Below, in pieces: positions 45,601 to 57,585 of a DNA stretch of 64,000 nt. This DNA comes from Podocnemis expansa. Its lineage: Eukaryota; Chordata; Testudines; Podocnemididae. The DNA lies in contig ML682024.1 in assembly GCA_007922195.1 (NCBI GenBank), positions 1,474,051 to 1,538,050 of the forward strand, read 5' to 3'. A program made the position numbers and the translations under genes. Under the pieces are notes generated by a model. The model did not search any database and had not been told where the DNA came from. It saw only the letters and a program-made list of their open reading frames with translations. The first letter of the stretch is position 1, and the number at the start of each line of letters is the position of its first letter.

Positions 45601-47587
45601 TACTGAATCAGAGACTAGTCAAATCAGTTTAACTTTTCAGGAAAAAGGGAATTTGTTAATTATTTTCCATGCTCAGATACCATTGGAGTGAGCTTGGAAT
45701 AAATATTTGGGCAGCTGTAGTGATGGTTGTAGCCACTGAGAAATGGCATAGCCAATAAGAAAAAAGTGCAGTGCATGCATGAAGTCAAATAGCTACTACG
45801 GCACAAGGACATACTTTAGAAATATTAATTCACAGGTTTCAGAGTCAGTGATCTGATTATCCACTGCCTGCCAATTGTGTATCTATTAAAGATTTATCTA
45901 AGCTATAGTCTAGGTCTTGTAACTCAAGTTAATTGATTGTGTTAATTACCTAGCAACTGTAAATTGCAGTGATTTATGTAGTCATGGTGGTCCCAGGACA
46001 TTAGAGAGACAAGGTGAGTGAGACAATTATTTTTATGGGATGAACTTCTGTTGTTGAAAGAGGCAAACTTTTGAACTTCTACCTGAAGATGAGCTCTGTG
46101 CAGCTTGTCTGCTTCGCCAACAGAAGTTAGGTAAAAGATACTACCTCACCTGACTTACCTCGATAATTGTAAATGTTAATCTAGATGCCCCACAGTTCTG
46201 TGTTCTCTGATACAAATGTTTGTTTCTGGTCCTGATTCCCCAATGTATCCTAGAAGAAATATTTGTTGGGGGTCTAGAGAAGCATTTAATATTTTTTAGT
46301 GTGAATGTGGGCTAATAGGTAAATTGATTAGCTTGGATTACAACAGGACAAGTACTCTTGCCTAGAAGAGGCCTACTACACGAGCTGGGTATAAATGCTG
46401 CCATGCTGATTTGGTAGCATATCACACCTGTTTTTTGGTTACTCAAAACAAGTGTATATTCTACAAGAGCTGTGAAACAGTGACCGTTCAGTCCTGGAGT
46501 GTTCATGTTGCGCTCAGTTGAGAGATATTTGTAATGCGACTATATGTAGGATGTATAAAATAGAGCAAATTGCATATGTCTATCTCCAAGACAGTAGTGC
46601 AGTCCCCAGAAACTACAGGTCCCACATAGCTCACTTGTATACTGTCTTCTGTTGTTTCCCTGGAGTGAACTTCCGTATCAAAGATGAGGGTGTTTGTGGA
46701 AATGTGTTGACTGCACTTTGACCACTTCTCATGCACACAACTTCTGTTACTGCCAGTCAAGAATCCACAATCCCTATTAGAAAGCTTCAGCTGATGTGAG
46801 TGGGAACTATGCCCACATCTCATAGCAGAATTTGGCCCTTTGCTTTAGATTTAAATGCTTTAGAAGCAGTTTCAACTTCTGAAACTGCCACATAACTTAT
46901 CTTGGACAAAGGGAAGCCAATATGATTGTGGTGATGGGTGAGAATTTCATGTGTAAAACTGAAAATTCCTGCTGTTTTTCCATTGGATTGCTACAATGTA
47001 CAGCTGATGGAAGTTCAGTTATGCAATATTTATGGTAAATTACTTCATTCATTTTATTACTGTAACATATGAATGGTGGCAGTAACTGAGTAACAAACCT
47101 TATTCAGAGTAGTAATATCCTGCTGGCATTAGTTGTTATTAGTGAATGAGACATCAGAGAATGAATGATCTCTTCTCCAGCACCCTCATCCCAAGTCTAA
47201 TGGAATGATAATTGTAATTTCTTCAGATTATTGAGCTGTATTCCTTACATAAATGTGCTGGGAATTGCAGTTCAGACTGCATCAGGTAAACCACTAAAAT
47301 CCTCAAATGGAGAGTAAACAGGAACCCCTACTGTTACTACAGGACCTGAGGTGTATTAGTCGTAAAGGAAGTACTGTGGGATTGCACAGTTGGTACATAT
47401 AAAAACTTGCAGTGTATCCCCTGAACTTTCACTAGAACTCTTCCCTTGGTGTCACCTCAGCCCATCCATTGTTTGTGTGCCATCCAAATGAATCAAACCC
47501 CAGTTAACGGAAGTAATATTGCTCCCAGGATTTTCAGTGCAGGCCAGTGACTCATGAAAGCTGTCAGAAAAATCAACAACACGCTAT
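42626..47587. other. Mostly unique sequence, no recognised gene
   Basis: About 5 kb of AT-rich sequence with no transposon ends, LINE motifs or exon series. An acceptor-like TTTTGTGTCTTAG and a donor-like GTAAGT bracket about 49 bp at 42900-42948, too little to call an exon. Confidence 0.45.
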
Positions 47588-47932
47588 GTGTATGTCCACA
47601 CTAGGGACTTAAATCAACTAAAAGTCACGTAAGTCTACTTCAGCAAAGCCCAGGCTACATATGGAATTTATTAAGTTGACTTAAGCTTTTGCTAAAGTCG
47701 GCTTAACTCTCACTTGTAAAGTCAACTTAATTTTTAAGTTGACTTTATTAACTCAATTTAAGACAATGTAGCCTGGCATTAGGCTGAAGTAGAGTTAATT
47801 GGGCTCCTAGCTACCTGGAAACCTTCCTGGCACCCAGGAAATGCCTGACCTGCCCAATCCTAGGGCAGAATAAAGTCCTGCCCACTGTGCCCCACAGCCA
47901 GAGCTAGCCAAGACTCCAGCCGTGTTGGAGGC

Positions 47933-48309
47933 ATGCCTGAGGGCAAAGCCAGGCAGACCAGAAGGCAGGCTCCACTCTGGACCCACCAGGAGATCTTAGA
48001 TCTCTTGGCTCTGGGGGGGGATGAAGCCATACTCCTGGCTCAAGGGCAGCCAGAAGAATCAGGAGGCGTACAGGTCCATCTCGGAAGCCCCAGCAGAAAG
48101 GCTACACCTGTACCACCCAGCAGGTGCAGATGAAGGTCAAAGACCTGCCCCAGGCCTACCATGGGGCCTGGGAGGCCACGCAGTGCTCAGGGGCAGCCGA
48201 CTCCACCTGCCCCTATTACACTCAGCTGAATGCTTTCCTGGGCCAGGAGGCTGATGACAGACAGATAGCAAGTGCTGTTGCCGAGCCCCCCTCCCAGGAT
48301 GATGACTAG
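47933..48309 (+). pseudogene. Harbinger Myb/SANT-like DNA-binding protein, broken
   Basis: Three consecutive frames carry the parts of one trihelix-type domain: APLWTHQEILDLLAL and DEAI (47969-48030), LKGSQKNQEAYRSISEA (48036-48088), and VQMKVKDL..AY followed by STCPYYTQLNAFLG (48121-48243). This is the order W-T..E..DLL.LWGDEAI, N..Y..IS..M, KVK.LR..Y, CPYY..L..ILG of Harbinger-derived MSANTD/ZSCAN-like proteins. Two frame shifts destroy it. The downstream region to about 49200 has the Q/R-rich and LLDLVELQ sequence expected of the C-terminal coiled coil. In intact elements this protein binds terminal repeats and recruits the transposase. Confidence 0.75.
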
Positions 48310-49554
48310 AAGGAGGGCTCAGTGGATGAAAACATGATGATAAGCTGGGGGGAATGCCAGCACCACGGCACAGGGCACCGCACCAGTCCCAGACAGTGCC
48401 AGCCCGGAGGTCATCCTGGGGATCCAGGCGGAGACTCCCCACCCCAGGCAAGGGGACGTCTCACCAGACTCCTGGTGCGTGTGCCGGTGACTGCTCCCTC
48501 CTTGAAGGTATGGTGGGACAGGGACCGCAGGAGACAGGGCCCAGAGACAGGCAGGGTCCTGGGGGGAGAGGGGGTGGGTGCAGAGGCACTTCCATAGGGG
48601 CAAAGGGCCATGTGGCAGTGGGGGACCTGGAGCCAAGTGGGGTGGGGCCCTTGCAGAAAATGGGGTGGGGGCCTTGTTGGTGTGACAGCCAAGGCAAGAC
48701 AGCATGCACCCAACACCATTGGCACATGACCTCAGCAGAGACCAGCGGGTCAAGGCTGCCTGGGTTTCACCACCCTAGGCGCTGCATATGCCCCATGTAG
48801 CACAGCACAGGTGGCCTATACTAAGAGGTCCCCGTCCCAAAGGACAGGGGGAGTAGGAAACAGGGATGGGCATGAGACAGCAGGTGCTGTCAGCCTGCAC
48901 TCTGCACTACCTGTAGGGGAGAACTAGTTCTTTGCTTCTCTCCTGCAGCCCCTGCACCATTGACACTGGCCACTCCTGGGGTGCGCTCAGCCCCTATCTG
49001 GAGGAGGAGGGGGTGTCACTCCAGAGAGGAGATCCTAGCGGATGATCTCCAGCTTACGCAGCGTGCCAAAGCTGATCTCCAAACCTAGCGGGAGCGGCAG
49101 AGAAAGGAGAAGCACGCCCACTGTAGGGTCTAGCAGGCCCAGATGGATCACCTGCTTGACCTTGTGGAGCTCCAGACCCATGCCCTCGAGTATGTAGCAT
49201 GGGGCCAGGGCTTTCGTCAGCCGGAGGATGTCACTGCCTGGGACTCCCAGCAGCAGCCCTCCCCGTTGGTGGCCCAGGACTCGGGGTGGCTAGCTGCAGG
49301 CCCAGGACCTGCTGGCCCAAGGCCGCTAGGCACCTGCCACCCACCCCCACCCCCTCATTCCCCACAACCCCTCCTCACTCCACCCAACCCCTGCAGCTCC
49401 CACCCCCTCACCCCTCTCAGCTCCCAGTTCTCTCCTGTAAATTAAACACATTCACAGCCTCATTGTGTGTCCAGTCCATCCTTTTATTGTGTTGGGGACA
49501 GCAGGAAGATGGGTGGGGGCTAAGGGATCAGGAATGGGTGGGCGGGGGTGGTGA

Positions 49555-49900
49555 CAGCACCTGGAGGCAGGTGCTTATTCTCATCCGCAGATTCTGCAGC
49601 CAGTGGTCGTCATACTAGGTGGTGAGACCAATCCAGTGCCACTAGTTACTGCTGGTTTCCCATGCCCAGATGCATGGGTGCACAGAGGGCACCATGTCCC
49701 TGCCAGCTGCCAGGGAGGGCGACAGGGTGAGCCTGCTATGGCCTGCCCTTGCACTGGTATTTGCCCCGTGGCTTCTGGTCCACAGTCAAAGGAGTCTGGC
49801 CAGTGGAAGGAGGGTGTGGAGTGCTGTGCCGGCACATTGCTGGGGCAAATTGTGGTCCCTGACTTCCTCGGGCTCCATGGTGCCACGTATAGTATGGATG
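49555..49900 (-). pseudogene. Harbinger transposase, N-terminal remnant
   Basis: On the minus strand a start-proximal frame (from about 49875) leads, after frame changes, to YDDHWLQNLRMRISTCLQVL at about 49555-49615. This corresponds to the conserved YD..W..NFRM...TF..L segment at the start of Harbinger transposases. The DDE catalytic core that should follow is absent: only about 100 bp remain before the end of the convergent Myb-like gene. This explains the short length of the element. Confidence 0.55.
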
Positions 49901-50269
49901 GTGGTGTGGTCACTTACTTCCTATAGTAAAGGAGTGTCTGGGAGGGCGAGGTACTTTTGCTGTGGTGCACTGTGGGCCTGCTACCCACAATGCACCATTC
50001 CTTGCGTGACTTAGCAACTCCCAGCATGGATGTGGCAATCTCCTGTCATTTGAAGCATGGGCTCTCTAAACCAGCTTAGCAAGATCTACTATAAACTAGC
50101 TTAAAGTAGACATTATTAAGCTGACTTAACTGAGCCCTCTATTGTAGATGCAGCCTGTGGTCTGTTTCTGTGAGGATTCTTGGGCATATGCAAAACTGAT
50201 TTCAATAGCCTAACAAATAAAACATTTAGTAAAACAAACAAGGAGTACTGTGGCACTTAAAGACTACAT

Positions 50270-50776
50270 TTATTTATTGCATGAGCTTTCATGAGAGAAA
50301 AATCCCACTTCATCTGATGCTTTGAAGATGGGGGAGCTTACAGATTGGGAGGGAATAATTACAGGGCAGTGTAAGTCATGGGATCGGGTCACACTGTAAC
50401 AGTAAATCAAAAGTTGTAAAGATGCAAACACTGGGGAACAGCACAGAGAGGAAGATAAGGTCAAATCTCCTGTTGTTATGAGATAAAATCCAGTGTCCCT
50501 ATTAAGTCCTGAAGCGATACCACCACATTTGCAAATAAATTCAATCTCAGCAGCTTCTTTTTCAAGCCTTGATCTAGTATTCATCTGTTTGAGCACAGCA
50601 ATTAGCAAATCATTAATGGAGTGATCACAAAGATTGGAATGCTGACCCACTGGTTTTAGAAAGTTTTGATTTCTGATGTCAGATTTGGGCCCATTTAATC
50701 TTTTGTGCAGAAACTGTCCTGTTTGTCCAATATATAAGGCAGAGGGGCATTTCTTGCATGTGATGGCATAAATCAC
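50270..50776 (-). pseudogene. Penelope-like GIY-YIG endonuclease domain
   Basis: A 168-codon minus-strand frame begins MIYAITCKKCPSALYIGQTG and continues FLHKRLNGPKSDI, EFICKCGG and related sequence. The IYAITCKKC..LYIGQTGQ..KRL block is the GIY-YIG motif with the preceding CxxC-type cysteines typical of Penelope endonucleases. The frame is open through this domain, then reads into the 3' tail and stops. In an active element this domain would nick the target DNA to prime reverse transcription. Separated from RT by frame breaks. Confidence 0.88.
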
Positions 50777-50914
50777 ATTGTTGGATGAGCAGGTGAATGA
50801 ACCTTTGATGGAGTAGCTGGTTTTATTAGGTCCTGTAATAGTGTTTTTTTATGCAGATATGCGGGCAAATTTGGCAGCATGGTTTGTTGCAGGGATATGT
50901 ACTTGCTTTAATGG

Positions 50915-52020
50915 TTATTTTGTTAGGTCTGTAGTTTCTGGTAAGTATCCGTTTAAGGTTGCGGGGTGTCTGTAAGCGAGGAGAGGTCTGTCACTCAAGG
51001 CTTGAAAGAGTGAAGGATCATCTTGTAGAATAGGCTGTAGATCTCTGAGGATGTGCTGTAGAGGTCTAACTTGGGGGTTGTAGGTAATGACTAGAGGCAT
51101 TCTGATGTTTTCTTTCATGGACTTCTCCTGTTGTAGTTGACTTCGGGGTACCCTCCTGGCTCTGTCAGTCTGTTTCTTCACTTCTGCAACTTGGTGCTGT
51201 AGTTTTAAGAATGTTTGATAGAGATCCCGACAGTGTCTGAACCTATCTGAGGGATCAGAACAAATGTGGTTGTATCTTAGGGCTTGGCTTTAGACAATGG
51301 ATCATGTGTGTTTAGAATGAAAGCTTAAGGGATGTTGATAACTACTGATCAGAAGGTTTTCGGTATAAGGTGGTGCTTATGTGTCCATCCCTAATTTGGA
51401 CTGTAGTGTCCAGAAAGTAGATCTCTTGTGTAGAGTGTTCTAGGCTAAGTTTAATAGTGGAATGGATATTGTTGAAATCTCTGTGGAAATCTTCAAGGGT
51501 ATCCCTGCCGTTGGTCTAGATGATGATGATGTCATCAGTGTAGCATAAGTATAGGAGAAGTGCTTTGGAATAAGACTTGAGGAAATGTTCTGAATCAGCA
51601 ATAAAAATCTTGGCATACGGTGGTGCCATGTGGGTACCAATAACAGTGCCAGTGACTTGAAGATATAAATTATCCTCAAATCTGAAATGGTTGTAGAGGA
51701 GTACAAGGTCACAAAGTTCAGCCACGAGGTGTGCTGTGGCATCATCTGGGATGGTTCTTTTAATAGTTTGTAATCCATCCTTACATGGGATGTTGGTGTA
51801 AAGAGCTTCTATGTTCATGGTTTGTAGACTGTTGTGTTGGAGAGTTGTTTATAAGGCTCCTGATCATATTCCAGTTTATTCATGATGATGACAGCACCTC
51901 CTTTGTAATAATATCAGAGTTATTTCTGAGGCTGTGGACAGCATTGAGTTCTGCAAGGCTGAGGTTATGGTGTAAAGGAGGTTGTTTGTCCATGATTTCA
52001 GCCTCTGCATGGTAGCAGAA
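50915..52020 (-). pseudogene. Penelope-like reverse transcriptase, broken
   Basis: Fingers: HNLSLAELNAVHSLRNNSD then GGAVIIMNKLEYD (about 51870-51985), with a deletion just before GGAV where the family has KADKGG. Palm: ALYTNIPCKDG (about 51775-51810), then LYLQVTGTVIGTHMAPPYA (51612-51670) and the catalytic block LYLCYTDDIIII (51516-51550), where the usual Y-I-D-D is Y-T-D-D with both Asp kept. Thumb: MPLVITYNPQVRPLQHILRD followed by LAYRHPATLNGYL (50925-51100), the diagnostic Penelope segment. At least three frame changes separate the blocks. Confidence 0.87.
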
Positions 52021-52130
52021 GCAACTGAAGTAGAAGTCTTGTCTGTTGTTCTGACTGTCAGGAGGCGTCCATTAAGAATGTTTCTTCTTATAGTGTTTAG
52101 AGGAAGATATATCTGAAGGTGTCAAATGTC

Positions 52131-53233
52131 TTCTGAAACCTTTGAATAAGCAGGGTTATACTATACTTACTCAGATCAGTGCTTACACTTTGAGACCATA
52201 TGTCATGTAATCTGACTCAATTACAATTATTTCAACATCTCCCTAGACAAACACTAGTAAACTTGCACACCTACAAGGGAATACAATAGTTCTTTTTCTT
52301 GATAACAATTTGAGACTATACAAATACCTGTAGTCTCTGGTTCTCAGTTATAATCCTCAGGTGACTTATGATAAGTGTCTGGCATTTACATATCTTCACA
52401 TGTATAGATAGGTGATATAAAGAGGTTTCCCTTCAGTTAAGTCTCCATTAATGAAAACATTTAGCTTGTTCTCTTGAAGTGTTAGAATTGTTGTCTGGCA
52501 CTTCCACATACGTTTATTTTTCTTTGTCTAATTAATCTGCAAAAAAATAATGAAATTCTTCATAGTAATTTCTCATAGGAATTGGGCATATTTAGAAACT
52601 ATCCTTTTAAAGGACTTAAAAATAGCCTCATAACTGAAGCAGGATCCTTCTGTTTTCTACCATTTGGGGCTATGGGGCAACAGTGCAATACACATGTAAC
52701 TTGAGAAAAATAAGATTTATTAAAAGTGGGAAGAGGTTCATCCTAGGGTGCAAAGGGAGCTTCCAGTCAGACAGCAAAGCTATATGTTCAGGAACTGGGA
52801 AGTCCAAAACCTGATACAAAGGGTAGATGAGATTCTATTTCGACATTTGCTTTTGTTTGCTTGTACTATTTTTATAACAAACACTTTATTGACATTTCCT
52901 AATTTGGGCCTGTTGTACAAATAAACTGCAATTTAACAGGCATTAGGAGGTAACATTTTGAATGTGGTAGAGCTATTACATAATAAGTATATGGGGTTTT
53001 AAATGGTTAGGAGTCAAAGTATACCAGTCTGATATCTGAGCATGCTCTCAGAAAGAGCCATTTGATCAGATTATAACGTAGTTGCAAACATGCTCATATA
53101 GCTTAGAAAGCGTATGCAGATGTTTCATATGTCTGTGTCTCCAGAATCCAGAAGTTCATGGCAGTCTGGTTTCTCCATAGTAGGTTATGTTTCGTATTTT
53201 TTTTTTGACTTTCATTTAAGGAATGTTATAGAG
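52131..53233. other. No recognised gene
   Basis: AT-rich unique sequence between the Penelope element and a hAT copy. Confidence 0.5.
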
Positions 53234-53399
53234 GAGTGGTTCTCAACCACTGTGTGGCAACACAGTAATGTGTTTCAACACAGTGGTAAATATGTCACGG
53301 AGAGCTGGAGAAATGACTGGAGGGTGTGCACTGGTATGTCCTGCAGAGTCACAATATGCTGCCGAGCATGTTGCAACCCGCAAAGGTTGAGAACCACTG
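53234..53399. mobile_element. 166-bp hAT MITE
   Basis: Left terminus GAGTGGTTCTCAACCAC (first base changed from C), right terminus CAAAGGTTGAGAACCACTG. The flanks TTATAGAG (53226-53233) and ATCTAGAG (53400-53407) agree at 6 of 8. Same family as the fragment at 1172-1319. Confidence 0.8.
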
Positions 53400-53696
53400 A
53401 TCTAGAGATTGTTATGCAAAGGACAATAACAAAAGAGGGCACAAAGTCATGCAGAATAGACTGGAAGGAACAGTGCTGAAATAGTTCGCAGGGGAAGGTT
53501 TTAATTGAGATCTTAAAAATCTGAGTCTAGCCTGTTACTGTTTGCCCTCACATCTAGCAGCAACTCTTTTTGTATCCCTGTTCCCTGTACCTGCTCTTTT
53601 TCTCCTTTTCCCAGCCTAACATCTCAGATTGTTCTAGCTGCAGCCTTCAGTATCTCTTTTCTATACATTTTTCTGAATGATGGTGAACTAAAGAGA

Positions 53697-54010
53697 CTTA
53701 GCTGTTTCTTCCAGTGCTTGCTCACATCAGTTCCAGGTAGTTGTGTGTGCACGCTGCACGCCCAGTTGCCAGAATATTTTTCTATTGGAGTTAGTCAGCA
53801 AGAAGGAACTGAAGAAGTGGAGAGGTCAGCAGGGCCCCAAATAGGGTGTCATGAAGGTGCAACTGCAGGGAGCTCCTGAGCCAACCTTTTAGATGCCGCT
53901 AGGGGAATAACCTACAAGTGATTGTGCACGTGGCATGCACACACCTACTTGGAATGGACATAGCAACACGTCTTGAAGAGCAACAGTTATAGAAGGTTAG
54001 TAACCATCCT
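53697..54010. repeat. DIRS-type terminal element, stand-alone
   Basis: The right end (GGAATGGACATAGCAACACG, TCTTGAAGAGCAACAGTTAT, GGTTAGTAACC) and the left end (TTAGCTGTTTCTTCCAGTGC, TTGCTCACATCAGTTCC) are imperfect inverted repeats. It parallels 21193-21499, which follows the DIRS recombinase relic. Here no coding sequence adjoins it, so it is a solo copy or a non-autonomous relative. Confidence 0.6.
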
Positions 54011-57000
54011 TTCTCACCTTTCTGCCTTGTACCTCAGTACAATCTGCAAAACCCAGTTCAGGAGAATCCAAACTTCCGTTGTTAAATAGTAAAAAGTGGA
54101 GAATTATCAGCGTACAATGTTTAAGCCAATCTGTCCAGGCTACAGAGAAGCACCCTACTTTCACAGTGTGTTTGCACTTTGACTCTGGTCCTGCACCACT
54201 GATGTCAGTGAGGAGATTGCTGTTGATTTCAGTGCATGTGGGATTCTCTAGTTTATGTCACACACTAGCACCTACTGGAGTGCACCAGTTCAATGTGCTG
54301 ATAATGTATTTATCGTATTGTGAGAGTATTTTCAGTAAATGACGCTGACAAATGTTAATCTTGAAAGAATCCACTGAGCAGGTCTTGCCTGGGCAATAAA
54401 TAAAAGGAGGGAACTTAATTGTCTTTGGAGTCAAATATCCTATTAACAACAGAACCTGTTCCTCACAAGTACAGCTTACCCATACATTTTGGACCCAGTG
54501 TCTACTAACTTCTCCCAGATATTTGAGACAGGAGGTTTGTGTAATAATTTGTTTTCCCCTCTCCTTTACTGACTTCATTATTATCATTTTAAATAGTTGG
54601 GTTTTCTAAATGTTAATCCCCTTGTTGCAAAGCTTATGAAAGAAATGTTACAGCCAGGCTTAAAGAATGTGGAGTCTGTTATGAACTTTTCCATTCATCT
54701 CTGTCAATAGTCCTCTTTTTTTTTGACCTGCAGCAGACTCTCTGGTCCTTGTCCTCCCTTGAACAGAGACTGCCTATTGTGCTCTATAATGGTCATTTTG
54801 TGCATTAGCCATCCGTTGCCGTCATTTCCACTTTGCAAGGTTTCTTGAGCACAGGCTTCCATAGCTTGATTCTAAACTACCTCACAAGACATTTTTCTGC
54901 TCTGGACTATTATAGCCCATCTTTAATTGTAAAACCTAATAACAATCACTGTATCTGTCCTTGGTGCCTGGTTGTTTGAAGGAAATGTGCATTTGTGGTG
55001 AGCTGTGCCTATCATGTAAAAATTAATTCTATTCACAGCATGCTCTGATGACCTTGGTGGCATATTTTATACTGCAGTTCATGTGCATTGCTAACCATTT
55101 TGACTAATTAGATTTGAGGTAGAGCCCCAGTCCCAGACTGCATGGCAGTTATGCAATCAATAACTTTGAGAATTGTCTGGTCTTGTAATTCTGCATTGAT
55201 CAAGGAAATAAACTTCTTTAGTACTGATTTACTTGCTACTTTGGGACCTCTTCACTGGTAGACATGTACATTACTAAACAAATACTTTGTAAAATGGAAT
55301 TTTCTATGAACATTTACATCCTTTTACATTATCTCCCAGAAAGCATTTGTATTAGTAATGAAGGATTGTAGAATTGTAAAATTGGCATAAGACAATTCAA
55401 GCATGCTTCAGCATGTCTTGTCTTAAAAGAAGATGAACAAACTGATTACCTGAGAATTTTGGAGCACTAGCTATGGGTTTTTTTTCCTGAAGAGTTTCGA
55501 AGAGGAGCACAACTCCTCAGCTTGAATGCTGGACTAGACAACGCTCAAAGCAAATATGAAGCTGAAACTGTTATCCTTTATGTTTATTTCTTAAATTGTT
55601 CCTTTAAAACATCTATGTTAAGCAATGCTGAAAACTAGAAAAGCACTACAAAGTGATGAGGGTGCGATTCTAGGAATAAAGTGACATTTGGTGCTTAATC
55701 TCTCTTCTGGAGTTTTCATGAAAATAATGACAAATGGAATCTGTGTGATAGGGCAGATTTGGCCAGAAATTCCAAACCAATGGCAAGGCCCATTTTGGCA
55801 TAGAATACAAAATACAAATATTCTGTCATCAAAAGACAGAAAACACAGGACACTTTAACAGTAGGCTTCAGTGCAAGAGTGAGTCTCTGAAACCACTGGA
55901 AATATTAAGTTCAACAGCTGCAATACATAGGCTCAGTGCACTTTTCTGCTTTTCCTACCAGAACATATCACTATGATCTAGGGAGAAGAGGAAATGTGTG
56001 AGAGAACAATGTAAAAGAACTGGGGATTATGATCTGTATCTCACAAAAGAATATTCTATACTTTATGTTTTTAAAAAAAGGAAACAGTGTCAGTTAATAA
56101 TGGTAACATTTGCATTGATAGGATTGTACATTAAGTTAACACGTACTTGACATTAATAGGCCAATTCACACCTCTCAGAATTATTGTTGCAGACTTAGGC
56201 AGATGTGACTGAATCTGTTTACATTTTATTTTGCTTGCATGGCTTTTTAAAAACAAAAGCAATCAGTTTTGCAAACATAAGTACCACAGATTTCTTTTAA
56301 AGATCCCGAATATGCTTAATATCATTCCCACCCCACCCCACCCCCCAAGTACACACTTGACCTGAATGATTATTCAAAGTTTCTGGGGATGTTCTAGTTG
56401 GAAGTAGGAATTGATGATGGAATCTGGTATTTTCCGTGGTGCATTTTTGTTTATTTACAAGGAATGTACAAAATCCTTCTCCAAATGCAGTAGAAACATA
56501 ATGAAGTAGTTTCTTAACTTACCTGCCCATACTTCTTGTCAGCCAGCAATCTGGTCCCGGAACCTTTCTCTGAGTTTCTCTCAGGGTCACATCGTGCTTA
56601 CAGACTTCTGCTTGGATTTCTTCATGCTGTATGGCAAATGTTTTGCCTTCCCTGCCAGACCCTTACCCAAAACAATTTCAGCAAAAATCTCTTGACCCTC
56701 ACAGTGTAAAAATTCTAGCCAAGTTCACATACACTAATAATCCTTTTGTCTTGGGTGGAGATTACGATAAATAAATCTGTACAGTTATGTTTATTGAAGG
56801 CTGTGTTCACACTCATCAATCTCAACAACATTTTTATGCAATGCATAACAAGATTTCACTCAGCTCATAAACTCATTTGCTATGGTGGGCCAGATTTGCC
56901 TTAATTGCTCTTCAAGCAGGCCATACATACCATAAATCAAAAAAGTATGGCACTCCTGTGGCATCAGAGTGATGTGTTTGAACAACTGCGCTCCATGATA

Positions 57001-57170
57001 CCTTTCTCTGTGTGTTAGAGAGAGTGTGGTCTTGTGGAATGCAATCTCACATACCCAGCTCTTGATGATGTCTCAAGACCCCAGACTGTTGCAGCATTGT
57101 GAAGTGCTGGGCATGCAAGACCACGCTTTCTCTGTTTAGGGAGAGAGTGCATTCCTGCTGAGAGCTGTCA
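54011..57170. other. No recognised gene
   Basis: AT-rich unique sequence. A C-rich run (CCCACCCCACCCCACCCCCC) is at about 56328-56347. No exon or transposon motif stands out. Confidence 0.5.
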
Positions 57171-57234
57171 CAGGCCAGATGGAAGAGGTTTGCGGGCCAC
57201 ATTTGGCCCATGGGCTGCATGTTTGACACCTCTG
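57171..57234. mobile_element. hAT right-end fragment
   Basis: Ends GGGCTGCATGTTTGACACCTCTG, matching the right end of the 1998/6896 family (GTTTGAGACCCCTG). No left terminus is visible; truncated. Confidence 0.6.
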
Positions 57235-57358
57235 ATCTAATGTAACACATAAAAAGTACTGCCTTCATGAGTATCAGCAGGCAGAGTAGAAAATACATCC
57301 TTCGGTATGAAAGGAGGAAGAAACCTAAAGAAGAAGAACAGTGTGAGGAAGAAAAATA

Positions 57359-57585
57359 GCAAGGAGTCTTGTGGCAGTTAAAGACTAACAGATTTATTTA
57401 TCGCATGAGCTTCATGGGAGAAAATCCCACTTTGTCAGACGTTTGAAGAGCTCTTCAAAGCATCTGATGAAGTGGGATTTTCTCCCATGAAAGCTCATGC
57501 AATAAATAAATCTGTTAGTCTTTAAGTGCCACAAGACTCCTTGCTTTTTTTGCTTTACTAGACTAACACGGCTGTCCCTTTGGAA
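57359..57585. mobile_element. Inverted pair of Penelope-like 3' ends (palindrome)
   Basis: 57359-57450 is a near-perfect reverse complement of 57451-57544, with only a few mismatches and one gap, and no loop (centre GAAGAG/CTCTTC). The right half reads GATGAAGTGGGATTTTCTCC, CATGAAAGCTCATGCAATAA, CTGTTAGTCTTTAAGTGCC, then continues to a T-run and ACTAGACTAACACGGCTGTCCC, the Penelope family tail. The left half is the same sequence inverted. It therefore holds two 3' ends joined head to head, and would form a long hairpin in single strands. Confidence 0.88.

Larger units (their letters stand above)
47588..50155. mobile_element. Harbinger-type transposon, internally deleted
   Basis: The left end GTGTATGTCCACACTAGGG and right end CTATTGTAGATGCAGCC are inverted versions of the Harbinger terminus also seen at 8807 and 27927. 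Subterminal GTTGACTTAA-type motifs recur at both ends. Three-bp flanks are TAT and TGT, so the duplication is no longer exact. Inside are two convergent gene remnants: a Myb/SANT-like gene on + and a transposase 5' part on -. PIF/Harbinger elements normally encode just these two proteins. Poly(A)-type signals for both strands lie back to back near 49440-49490. Confidence 0.75.
50233..52130 (-). mobile_element. Penelope-like retroelement, 5'-truncated
   Basis: Minus-strand element with the Penelope order: RT fingers, RT palm, thumb, GIY-YIG endonuclease, 3' tail. The 3' tail (50233-50330) contains ATGAAAGCTCATGCAATAAA and ends in ACTCCTTGTTTG; the short copies at 3660, 19411, 28476 and 57359 share it. 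The 5' part before the RT fingers is missing or unreadable. Multiple frame shifts and stops make it inactive. Penelope elements use the GIY-YIG domain for target cleavage, unlike the AP endonuclease of CR1. Confidence 0.88.

Noticed and set aside
48137..48800. Overlapping frames on both strands inside the Harbinger element
   Set aside because: They lie mostly downstream of or antisense to the SANT-like domain and have no motif; low-complexity G/P content.
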